From DASXAI01 sp963798445 (lineage in GTDB: Bacteria > Actinomycetota > Acidimicrobiia > Acidimicrobiales > Ilumatobacteraceae), in the NCBI GenBank assembly GCA_963798445.1, contig CAWCTH010000002.1, positions 930,001-994,000 on the forward strand: a DNA stretch of 64,000 bases. Reading direction: 5' to 3'. Each line of letters begins with the position of its first letter. Position 1 is the first letter of the stretch. The position numbers were made by a program, and so were the translations under genes. The notes beneath the pieces are model-generated. The model saw nothing but the letters and a program-made list of their open reading frames with translations, was not told where the DNA came from and searched no databases. This document shows, in pieces, positions 1 to 7,333 of the stretch.

Positions 1-800
1 TGGCCGAAGACGCTGTCACCGCGAGCGGCGCCCGGCGCGAGGCTGTGGTTGGGCATGAGGAACTGCGTCACGCGCCAGTAGACCTCGTCGCCGTCGGCCC
101 GGCGGGACGCCGCCAGCAGGAGACCGGCGTCGTGCTCGACCACGTTGAACACGGGCCTCGGGTCCTGCTTCATCCAGCGCACGGCGTTGGCCATCGGGTG
201 GCGCTGTCTGGAGGCGGACACCTCCGGCACCGTGACAGGCGTGTGCAAGAAGGAGAAGTGGGCGGTGTCGAGCGCGCCCTCGCACGCCTGCGCCCAGTTG
301 CACTCCTGGAGCTTCTTGGACACGAAGCGGTGCGATGGCGGCACGAGGGCGAAGTCCATCTCCGGAAGCTCGGGCTGGAGCTCCGGCGGTCCCATGTAGG
401 CCCAGATCACGTCGCCCCACTCCCGCGCTGGGTACGCCGTGAGCCCGACCCGGCTGAGCAGCCCCTCGTCGCGGGTCAGGGTGGGTATCTCCACGCACTG
501 CCCGGCCACGTCGAACTTCCAGCCGTGGTAGGCGCACCGGATGCCGCACTCCTCGTTGCGGCCGAAGAACAGGTCGGCGCCGCGGTGGGGGCAGCGAGCC
601 TCGACGAGGCCGATGCGATCGCCGGTGTCCCGAAAGGCGAGGAGCTCCTCGCCCAGCACCGTCACCCGCACGGGCGGGCAGTCCGGCTCCGGGATCTCAC
701 GGGCCAGGAGCACGGGAACCCAGAACCGGCGGAACAAGGTGCCCATAGGCGTTCCGGGGCCCGTGCGGGTGAGCGTTTCGTTGTCCGCGGCGCTGAGCAT
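1..800 (-). CDS. Rieske [2Fe-2S] aromatic ring-hydroxylating oxygenase alpha subunit, C-terminus cut by window edge
   Basis: The protein resembles the phthalate-4,5-dioxygenase type of terminal oxygenase, which uses a Rieske cluster and a mononuclear iron to hydroxylate or demethylate aromatic acids. A Rieske motif is visible as C70-x-H72 and C89-x2-H92 (CPHRG and CAYHGW). Further on, DTAHFSFLH fits the D-x2-H-x4-H ligand set of the catalytic iron. The ATG at 800 is chosen because AGAGGAG lies 7 nt upstream. About 266 codons are present and the stop lies beyond the left edge. No reductase or ferredoxin gene is visible nearby. The substrate cannot be told from sequence. Confidence 0.88.
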   Translation of the reverse strand, partial: MLSAADNETLTRTGPGTPMGTLFRRFWVPVLLAREIPEPDCPPVRVTVLGEELLAFRDTGDRIGLVEARCPHRGADLFFGRNEECGIRCAYHGWKFDVAGQCVEIPTLTRDEGLLSRVGLTAYPAREWGDVIWAYMGPPELQPELPEMDFALVPPSHRFVSKKLQECNWAQACEGALDTAHFSFLHTPVTVPEVSASRQRHPMANAVRWMKQDPRPVFNVVEHDAGLLLAASRRADGDEVYWRVTQFLMPNHSLAPGAARGDSVFG

Positions 801-905
801 CGGTGGCTCCTCTCGAAGGCGCCCCGTCCGGCGCTGTCGTCCCCCAACGAGATCCTGCTCATTGCATCCTGGCACTATCGCGGCGTCCGACGACACCGCG
901 GCGGT

Positions 906-1367
906 TCATGAGGCGGGCGGGTCGGCGCTGACCATCCACGGTGTCCCGAACCGGTCGATGCACATGCCGAACATGGGTGACCAGAACGTCGCGCCGATCG
1001 GCAGCGTGACCTGACCACCCTCGGCCAGCGCCTCGAACACCCGCTGCGCTTCCTTGGCGTCGGCCACGCTGTAGTTGACCTGCATCCCTTGCACCGGGCC
1101 GAAGCTCTCCGTCGTCGGGTCGTCCGACCCCATCAGCAGGTTGTCGTCGAATTTCAGCGCCGCATGCATGATCAGATCGGCCTGGGCGGCCGGCGGCTGC
1201 GCCTCGGTCATGGTCGCGGTGCGTGGTCGGTGGCGGCTGCGCCTGGCGATCTCGTCGCGTACTTGCATCAAATTTGCGGCACTGCTGCGCCGAGAAGCAG
1301 ATGTGCACCGAGAATCGCCGCCGCAACACTCACCCAGCGTGAGCTCCGGCCGACGACCTCTCCCCAA
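906..1367 (-). pseudogene. Truncated PhnB-like VOC (glyoxalase-fold) protein
   Basis: From the ATG at 1211 the product reads as the C-terminal half of a PhnB-type VOC protein (MHAALKFDD, then GATFWSPMFGMCIDRFG, then WMVS). Intact family members are about 140 residues and carry a second babbb module in front, which is absent here. The open frame continues upstream to 1367, but the first 35 or so residues are the translation of a dispersed repeat found twice more in this window, so they are not real VOC sequence. I infer that the gene lost its 5' half by a rearrangement at the repeat. It may still make a short product from 1211. Confidence 0.65.
1262..1345 (-). repeat. Dispersed intergenic repeat, copy 1
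   Basis: On the minus strand this stretch contains CTCACGCTGGGTGAG, then GATTCTCGGTGCACATC, then GCTTCTCGGCGC, then GCCGCAAATTTGATGC. The same blocks in the same order recur at about 63665-63790 and, without the first hairpin, at 50884-50993. CTCAC/GTGAG forms a short hairpin. The copy abuts the broken end of the VOC gene. The 140 bases between it and the next gene hold nothing recognisable. Confidence 0.75.
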
Positions 1368-1487
1368 GCGATGACACGGCTACCGACCGTGGCTGTTCCG
1401 AAGCGGAATGGGCGCCGAGCGACCAGCAGCGCGAACGACGCCACGACGACGGGTCGACACCCACCGAACGCAGCGCCTGGTTCGGGC

Positions 1488-2681
1488 TCAGAACTTGTCG
1501 AGGGGAAGGCCGAGCAGGTGGCGGCCGAGGCGTTCGGTGACGCGGTCCTCGTGGGCGTTGATGTGCAGCGGCATGGCCTGGAAGTCGCGGTAGCGCCGTT
1601 CGAACGGATGCCGTTCTCTCAGACCGTTGCCGCCGACGATCTTGAGCAGGTGGTGCATGGCCCGGTCGCATGCCTCGAGGGCGAAGGCGGACACGGCGCC
1701 GAGCCGCAGCTCGTCGGCTTCGGTCGGTGCCACGCCGGCCCCGACCCGAGCGTCGACCTCGCCGCAGGCGTGGATCACCGCCGCCCGCGCCCCCGCCAGC
1801 TCCTTGGCGGCGCGTCCCAGGTTGAAGTGCACGCCCGCCAGCTCGGTCATGGGCCGGCCCATGATCGCCCGTCGGCCGCCCACTTCGGCGGTCACCTCGT
1901 CGAGGGCGGCGCCGGCGATGCCGGTACCCATCGCCGCCAGCCACACGTCAGACAGACCAACCCAGTCCTCCCGGTAGCGCGTGTTGATGACGGGGAAGTC
2001 GGGATCGCGCAGCTTCTCGGCACGATTGGCGCCGTACCAGGGCACCGCTCGGTCCAGCAGCACGGTGACGTTTCGATAGAGCACGTCGTCGGTGGCGGAG
2101 GCGCGAAGGCCGGAGCCGTCCCACGTCGGGCGCACTTCGACACCCTCGGCATCGAGACGAACGACGGAGAAGCGCAGATCGAGCGGCCGGCTGACGGTGC
2201 CGTCAGGATCGGTCATCGCGAAGGCGACACCGGCCCAGTCGGCGTAGCGCGAGCCGCTGCCGAACGCAGCCGTGCCGTCGAGCGTCAACGCGCCCCCGTG
2301 TTGGCTGGCGCGGACGCCGCTGCCGGCCCCAGCGGGGAAGCACACCCACTCGTGGCCCTCGACGATGCCGGCGAGCACGTCGGCGTGGGCCGGTCCGAGC
2401 GCCCCGCAGAAGAGGTGGAAGACGCAGAGGTGGTTCCAGACGCACCAGGCGGTGGAGGCGCAGGCGGCGGCGAGGACCTCCAACTCGGCGGCCATCTCTG
2501 CGATGGAGGCGGCGCGGCCACCGATCTCCTCCGTGGCCGAGAGGGCGAGCAGGCCCGACGCCTTGATGGCGGCGACGACCTCGGGCGACACCGTCCGGGT
2601 GAGATCGGCCTCGCGGGCCTGGGCGGCGACAAGGCCGACGAGCGCGGTCGCCCGTGGCTCGGATCGACTGCTCGCGTGCAC
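1488..2681 (-). CDS. Acyl-CoA dehydrogenase-fold flavin-dependent monooxygenase (group D type)
   Basis: This 397-residue protein has the acyl-CoA dehydrogenase fold but reads like the HsaA/HpaB-type hydroxylases and pigment-pathway oxygenases rather than a true dehydrogenase. Visible landmarks are LLALSATEEIGG near residue 45, a middle beta domain with GSGSRYADW, and the C-terminal helical bundle ending in KIVGGNGLRERHPFERRYRDF. The usual FEGTSEIQ-type catalytic Glu segment is absent. These enzymes use reduced FMN/FAD from a separate reductase; none is seen next door. The GTG at 2681 follows a TACCGT box by 6 nt, which suggests a leaderless transcript. Confidence 0.75.
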   Translation of the reverse strand: MHASSRSEPRATALVGLVAAQAREADLTRTVSPEVVAAIKASGLLALSATEEIGGRAASIAEMAAELEVLAAACASTAWCVWNHLCVFHLFCGALGPAHADVLAGIVEGHEWVCFPAGAGSGVRASQHGGALTLDGTAAFGSGSRYADWAGVAFAMTDPDGTVSRPLDLRFSVVRLDAEGVEVRPTWDGSGLRASATDDVLYRNVTVLLDRAVPWYGANRAEKLRDPDFPVINTRYREDWVGLSDVWLAAMGTGIAGAALDEVTAEVGGRRAIMGRPMTELAGVHFNLGRAAKELAGARAAVIHACGEVDARVGAGVAPTEADELRLGAVSAFALEACDRAMHHLLKIVGGNGLRERHPFERRYRDFQAMPLHINAHEDRVTERLGRHLLGLPLDKF

Positions 2682-2687
2682 CGCCGG

Positions 2688-2693
2688 ACGGTA
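2688..2693 (-). promoter_or_regulatory. -10 box of a leaderless promoter (TACCGT)
   Basis: TACCGT lies exactly 6 nt before the GTG start of the flavin monooxygenase gene, with no Shine-Dalgarno sequence in between. The same geometry recurs before at least five other genes in the window. Confidence 0.5.
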
Positions 2694-2738
2694 CCAAGCT
2701 CGCTGTCGTGGGCGGCAACGAGCGAGGCACCGTGTGTC

Positions 2739-2957
2739 TCAGCTGGTGACATCCTCCAGACGGAAGCCGACCTTCATCGTGACCTGGAAGTGCTGCACCG
2801 CTCCGTCGACGATGTGACCGCGGATCTCCGTTGTCTCGAACCAGTCGAGGTTCCGCAACGTGAGAGCCGCTCGGGCGATGCCGTTGCGTATGGCGGCGTC
2901 AACGGAGTCCGGTGACGTTCCGACGATCTCGGTGACGCGATACGTGTGGTCTGACAT
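2739..2957 (-). CDS. Dodecin family flavin-storage protein
   Basis: A 72-residue protein matching dodecins: MSDHTYRVTEIVGTS at the start, the helix DAAIRNGIARA, the flavin-stacking segment NLDWFE and the closing strand FQVTMKVGFRLED. Dodecins assemble into hollow dodecamers that bind flavin dimers and buffer free flavin. The ATG at 2957 is preferred because GAGGAG sits 7 nt upstream; a 9-codon extension to 2984 lacks this. It lies just upstream of a flavin-dependent monooxygenase gene on the same strand, though 57 nt separate them and that gene seems to have its own promoter. Confidence 0.92.
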   Translation of the reverse strand: MSDHTYRVTEIVGTSPDSVDAAIRNGIARAALTLRNLDWFETTEIRGHIVDGAVQHFQVTMKVGFRLEDVTS

Positions 2958-3031
2958 CGCTGTGCTCCTCGGTGGAGGGACCATCTCTTCCGGCTGCAGC
3001 CTTCCACACCGGGCTCAGGCCGCCGACCCGA

Positions 3032-4930
3032 TCACGCGAAGTACCCCACGATGTCCACCACGACGTGACTGGCCGCAAACGAGAAGATGTCGAGGGTGCC
3101 CGTGGGACCGAGCCCCACGATCACCGCGTTCGGGATCGTCTCACCGGCCAGGTAGTTCACGTTCGATGTGTCGGGACGAGGCGCGCCACCGGGATAGACC
3201 GTGAGGTAGCCCGCCTCGTCGGGCTCCGTCGCCGTCACGTTCAGCACGACGGAGCGGGCATTGGGCGGAATGAGGTCGCCGACGACCGGCAGTTCGATGG
3301 TGGCGCCGGCACCGACCTTGACACCGCCATCGGCGGGCAGGCGACTGTCATAGATGCGGGCGGATGGGATCTCGACGTATTCCGCTTGACCGGCGGGGCC
3401 GAACCAGCCCATCACGTCGACGATGACCTGTGTCTGGGCGAAGGCGAACACCTTGATCTTCCCGTCGGCGCCGATAGGTGCGATCACGGTGTTCGGACGG
3501 GCGATCCCCGCAACGTAGTTCACGCTCGACACGAGGGGCCGGCCGCGGTCCGACGGGAACACGGTGAGGAACCCTGGTTCGACGGCATCGGTCGCGGTGA
3601 CGTTGAGCACCGCCGCGGTAGCACCGACGGGCACCCGTGCCGTGCCGGCGATCTGGACGTCGATGGTCTGGTCCGCACCGACCGGCCCGCCGCTGACGCG
3701 CGTATCGAGGACCCGATCGGGCACGACCGTGAACAGTCGCGCGTCACCGCCAGGCCCGAACCAGCCGAACACGTCGACGACGACGTTCACGTCGGCGCTG
3801 GCGAACAGCCGAATGCGGCCGTCGGTGCCCACCTTGGTCACGACCGCGTTCGGCGACGCCTCCCCCGGTGGGAAGTTCACGCTCGACGTCCCAGGCTGCA
3901 CCCCGCCATCGGGGAAGACGGTGACGTAACCGGGCTCGACGGCGTCGACCGCCGTGACGTTCAGGGCCACGGCCAGCGCCGACTCGGGGACCTCGCCGCC
4001 CGTCACTTTGACGCTGATCGAAGTACCGGCGGTCAGCAGCGACTGGGGCGCGAAGCCGCTCGAACCGAAGGCGGCCGGTGAGGCTTCGCGCGTGTCGAGC
4101 ACGCGTGTCGGCGTGATCGGTTGCAGCGGTCCGATCGGGTTGGACGAGACCCCCGAGGCCTGGAGGAACACGCCCGAGTCCAACACGCCGTCGCTAGTGT
4201 CGGCGATGATGACTTGCAGCGTGTTGTCGACGCCGGGGTTCACTGCGGCACGACAGGTGAGCACCACGGTGAAGCCGTCGAATTCGGTGTCGTAGGTGCC
4301 ATCCACATTCGGGACGTAGAACAGCGAGTTGCTGTTCTGATTGACCGTGTTGACCGTGATGGGCTGGGTCGTTCCCGGCGTGAGCGCGCAGTTGACGCCG
4401 TTGACGAAGAACCCGAACACGTCGTTGAACTCGGAGCCGACGTACTCCTCGTACTCCTCGGACGAAAAGACGTAGTTGACGGCGAGCTGGGGGTTGGTCG
4501 GGGTGAAGTGGACGGTGAGGCTGGCGGCGTCGTGGGTGACCTGGCCACTGGGCAACGTGGCGTCGAGCTGGGTGTCGCCCGGCTGGCCGAGGTCGCGGCC
4601 GGTGTCCGACGCCTTGTTGGGGCCGATGGCGTCGTGGACGGCACCACTCGACATGATCACGCCGCGGGCCAGGCCGACCGACGCTGCCGGGTCGTCGAAC
4701 AGCCCGGCGGCGCTGTCGTCACCGGTGAACGCGACGCTGTTGACGACGACGCCCGGACCGACGAGATCTGACGCCAACTGGGTAGCCGTGGTGCCGTCCG
4801 ACAGCGCGCTGATGGTCCACGGTGCCGCCGACGCCACCTCCGGCGCCGCCAGCACCCCACCAGCCGACAAGACGACTGACAGGACCATGGCCGCCACCGT
4901 ACGGATGCGAGATGCCTTCACCGCCCTCAT
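3032..4930 (-). CDS. Secreted choice-of-anchor L domain protein with three C-terminal LDTR repeats
   Basis: This predicted 632-residue exported protein has a signal peptide (MRAVKASRIRTVAAMVLS followed by a hydrophobic stretch and an AxA-like cleavage region near residue 37). Residues of about 40-265 form a choice-of-anchor L domain, with LVGPGVVV, ARGVIMSSG and FSSEEYEEYVGSEFNDVFGFF visible. Then follow three repeats of about 120 residues, each opening with RVLDTR and containing a VLNVTATDAVEPG-like strand and ending in VDVFGWFGP. No sorting signal or final transmembrane helix is seen. ATG 4930 follows GGGAGGGAAG and is preferred over 4966. A surface or biofilm role is an inference from domain type only. 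Confidence 0.8.
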   Translation of the reverse strand: MRAVKASRIRTVAAMVLSVVLSAGGVLAAPEVASAAPWTISALSDGTTATQLASDLVGPGVVVNSVAFTGDDSAAGLFDDPAASVGLARGVIMSSGAVHDAIGPNKASDTGRDLGQPGDTQLDATLPSGQVTHDAASLTVHFTPTNPQLAVNYVFSSEEYEEYVGSEFNDVFGFFVNGVNCALTPGTTQPITVNTVNQNSNSLFYVPNVDGTYDTEFDGFTVVLTCRAAVNPGVDNTLQVIIADTSDGVLDSGVFLQASGVSSNPIGPLQPITPTRVLDTREASPAAFGSSGFAPQSLLTAGTSISVKVTGGEVPESALAVALNVTAVDAVEPGYVTVFPDGGVQPGTSSVNFPPGEASPNAVVTKVGTDGRIRLFASADVNVVVDVFGWFGPGGDARLFTVVPDRVLDTRVSGGPVGADQTIDVQIAGTARVPVGATAAVLNVTATDAVEPGFLTVFPSDRGRPLVSSVNYVAGIARPNTVIAPIGADGKIKVFAFAQTQVIVDVMGWFGPAGQAEYVEIPSARIYDSRLPADGGVKVGAGATIELPVVGDLIPPNARSVVLNVTATEPDEAGYLTVYPGGAPRPDTSNVNYLAGETIPNAVIVGLGPTGTLDIFSFAASHVVVDIVGYFA

Positions 4931-4993
4931 CTTCCCTCCCAGCCCTGCATCCGCTGGACAGATCATGGCAGAAACGCCGATCCGTGGAAACGG

Positions 4994-5746
4994 TCAGGCG
5001 TAGGCGTCGATGCCCAGCTTGACGGCCAGAGCCAGGCCGGCGACGGCGATCCCCGCCCGCAAACCGTCGGCGGGCACCCGGCGCACGATGACCGGTCCTA
5101 TGCGCCCGCCGATGAACAGCCCGATACCCAGGGGCACGACGGCCGACCACTGCACGGGGCCGAACAGGACGAAGGCGACGGCAGCCACGCCGTTGGCCAG
5201 GCCGAGCACGACGTTCTTGACGGCGTTGGCCCGCGGCAGCGCCTCATCGGTGGCGTGCAGCAGCAACGCGAGCAGCATCACGCCCGCGCCGGCGCCGAAG
5301 TAGCCGCCGTAGACCCCGACCAATGCGGTGCCGGCGATGAGGCCCCGGCCGTGGTGACGGGCGCCGGCCGGCGGGGCGCGCACCAGCCGGCGACGGGCCA
5401 ACATCGACACCGAGCCGAGCGCCACGAGCCAGGGAACGATCAACTCGAACGAGTCCGCCGGCGTCACCAGCAGCAGTGCGCCTCCGGCGGCACCACCCAG
5501 GGCGCCGGCGATGGCGACCCGCCGGAACCGGCCACCTTGCCCCCGAAGCTCGGGCCGTGATGCGCTCACCGCCCCGGCCGTGCCGAACACCAACGAGACC
5601 GTGTTGGTGACGTTGGCCGTCACCGGCGCCAGGCCGACGGCCAGCAGCGCGGGGTAGGTGGCGATCGAGGCCAGCCCGGCGATGCTGCCGGCGAGCCCAC
5701 CGCCGACGCCCGCGACGACCAACATGCACGCTTGGGCCGCCGACAC
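4994..5746 (-). CDS. TauE/SafE family membrane permease
   Basis: A protein of about 250 residues made of repeated hydrophobic helices, with the typical first helix LVVAGVGGGLAGSIAGLASI, the repeat GVYGGYFGAGAGVMLLALL in the second half, and NAVKNVVLGLANGVAAVAFV. TauE/SafE proteins export small organic anions such as sulfite, sulfoacetate or taurine products. The open frame extends upstream to 5950, but the extra residues are Arg-rich and unlike the family. I favour GTG 5746 or ATG 5725. No strong ribosome binding site marks either. The substrate is unknown. Confidence 0.8.
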   Translation of the reverse strand: MSAAQACMLVVAGVGGGLAGSIAGLASIATYPALLAVGLAPVTANVTNTVSLVFGTAGAVSASRPELRGQGGRFRRVAIAGALGGAAGGALLLVTPADSFELIVPWLVALGSVSMLARRRLVRAPPAGARHHGRGLIAGTALVGVYGGYFGAGAGVMLLALLLHATDEALPRANAVKNVVLGLANGVAAVAFVLFGPVQWSAVVPLGIGLFIGGRIGPVIVRRVPADGLRAGIAVAGLALAVKLGIDAYA

Positions 5747-5938
5747 CGAGGCAGTCTGGCAAAGCGAGGCGTTCGGGCCACGGCCAGCGCATCGTCGTAG
5801 ACGGCGGCCGCACGCTCGTTCCCTGAGCCGACCGACCGTGACCCCGCATCCACGGCGAACTGACGCGAGTTGGCGTCGTATGTGGCACACAACCGCGCGT
5901 CGGTTCGTCGGCAGTCGCTCGCCCCGCCGACCCAACCC

Positions 5939-5978
5939 TTGACACGCCACCGAGAATACTGAGTATTATACGGCGTAT
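5939..5978 (+). promoter_or_regulatory. PadR/ABC operon promoter with two tandem palindromic operators
   Basis: TTGACA (5939-5944) is a good -35 box. About 18-19 nt on lies the AT-rich -10 region around 5964-5969. Two 11-bp palindromes, ATACTGAGTAT (5956-5966) and ATACGGCGTAT (5968-5978), sit side by side over that -10 region. A repressor bound there would block the promoter, and the first gene downstream is a PadR regulator, so autorepression is likely. Confidence 0.7.
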
Positions 5979-5999
5979 GCCTCACCTCCGAGATCCCCG

Positions 6000-6605
6000 A
6001 TGAGCGTTCGTCACGCGCTGCTGGCCCTGCTCAGCGAGGGTCCGAAGTACGGACTCCAGCTCCGTTTGGAGTTCGAGGCCCGAACCGGCGAGGTCTGGCC
6101 GTTGAACGTCGGCCAGGTCTACACGACGCTGCAGCGCCTCGAACGAGACGGCTTCGTGGCGTCGGAGGACGGCGATGAAGGGCCCCAGAAGCGCTACCGG
6201 ATGACCGGCGACGGACGCCAGGAACTTCTCGGCTGGCTCCAGACACCGCCGGGCGAGGGGCAACCGCCGCGCGACGAACTGCTCATCAAGGTGCTCGTCG
6301 CGGTGCAGGTCCCGGGCGTGGAAGTGCACGACGTGATCCAGGTGAACCGCCGTCACCTCGTCGAGCTGATGCAGCGCTACACCTCGATGAAGGCCGACGC
6401 CAGTGAGGACGACGTCGCTCTCGCCCTCGTGGTCGACGCCGAGCTGTTCCGCATCGAGGGCGCCGTGCGGTGGCTCGACAGCGCCGAGGTCCGGCTGCGC
6501 CAGCATCCGCTCACCGTCCCGGCCGCGGTCACCACCACCATCGAGCCGGCACCGCAGGCGGCAACACATCGACGCTCGGACCGTAGCCAGGGAGCCCGAT
6601 CATGA
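6000..6605 (+). CDS. PadR family transcriptional regulator
   Basis: A 201-residue PadR-type repressor. The winged helix occupies residues 1-85, with VRHALLALLSEGPKYGLQLR at the start, VYTTLQRLERDGFV as the recognition region, and KRYRMTGDGRQELLGWL leading into the C-terminal helical dimerisation domain. PadR proteins commonly sense drugs or phenolic compounds and repress adjacent exporters. The stop codon overlaps the start of the ABC ATPase by ATGA, and the paired palindromes just upstream are the likely operator. The last 35 residues are a low-complexity tail. Confidence 0.9.
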   Translation: MSVRHALLALLSEGPKYGLQLRLEFEARTGEVWPLNVGQVYTTLQRLERDGFVASEDGDEGPQKRYRMTGDGRQELLGWLQTPPGEGQPPRDELLIKVLVAVQVPGVEVHDVIQVNRRHLVELMQRYTSMKADASEDDVALALVVDAELFRIEGAVRWLDSAEVRLRQHPLTVPAAVTTTIEPAPQAATHRRSDRSQGARS

Positions 6606-7333
6606 CGGCCATGTTGCAGATGCAACAAGTCTCGAAGGTATACGGCGCCCACACGACCGCCGTGCACGCGCTTCGCGACGTCGACCTGTCGGTGGGTCGC
6701 GGCGAGCTCGTCGCCATCATGGGTCCCAGCGGGTCGGGCAAGAGCAGCCTGCTCACGATCGCCGGCAGCCTCGAAGACGCGACGTCGGGCGAGGTACTGG
6801 TCGAGGGCGCGCCGCTCGGCCGCATGTCGCGCAAGGCGCGGGCGCAATTGCGGCGGCGCTCGATCGGGTTCGTGTTCCAGGACTTCAACCTGCTGGCCGG
6901 ACTCACCGCGGCAGAGAACGTCGCCATGCCCCTAGAGCTCGATGGCATCGGGGCGCGAGACGCCCGCGTCATGGCCCTCGACGCCCTCGATCGGCTCGGC
7001 ATGGCCGAGCGCGCCGACCACTTCCCCGACAGCCTCTCCGGCGGCGAGCGGCAACGGGTCGCGATCGCCCGCGCTGTGGTGGGTGAGCGGCACCTGCTGC
7101 TGGCCGACGAACCGACGGGCGCCCTCGACTCGGTGAACAGCGAGGCCATCATGCGGCTCCTGCGCGACGCCTGCCGGCAGGGTGCCGCGGGTGTGGTGGT
7201 GACCCACGAGGCCCATCTCGCGTCATGGGCCGACCGGGTGGTGTTCATGCGCGACGGCCACCTCGTCGACCAGACCGGCTCGGCACCGGGACCCGAGTCG
7301 CTGCTTGCCACCGGTACCGGTCAACCGGCATGA
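6602..7333 (+). CDS. ABC transporter ATP-binding protein (MacB/LolD type)
   Basis: A complete 243-residue ATPase. Walker A is GPSGSGKS (41-48), the Q-loop is FQD near residue 93, the signature LSGGE spans 145-149, Walker B LLLADE spans 165-170 and the switch His is H202. LADEPTGALDS is typical of the MacB/LolD/FtsE subfamily, whose permeases work by mechanotransmission. It overlaps both neighbours by 4 bp, so regulator, ATPase and permease form one translationally coupled unit. Export of a drug, peptide or lipid is plausible; the cargo cannot be read from sequence. Confidence 0.95.
   Translation: MTAMLQMQQVSKVYGAHTTAVHALRDVDLSVGRGELVAIMGPSGSGKSSLLTIAGSLEDATSGEVLVEGAPLGRMSRKARAQLRRRSIGFVFQDFNLLAGLTAAENVAMPLELDGIGARDARVMALDALDRLGMAERADHFPDSLSGGERQRVAIARAVVGERHLLLADEPTGALDSVNSEAIMRLLRDACRQGAAGVVVTHEAHLASWADRVVFMRDGHLVDQTGSAPGPESLLATGTGQPA

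Noticed and set aside
1089..2915. 608-codon open frame on the plus strand
   Set aside because: It is antisense to the flavin monooxygenase and dodecin genes; the translation is low complexity (Arg/Gly/Ala/His rich) with no family resemblance.
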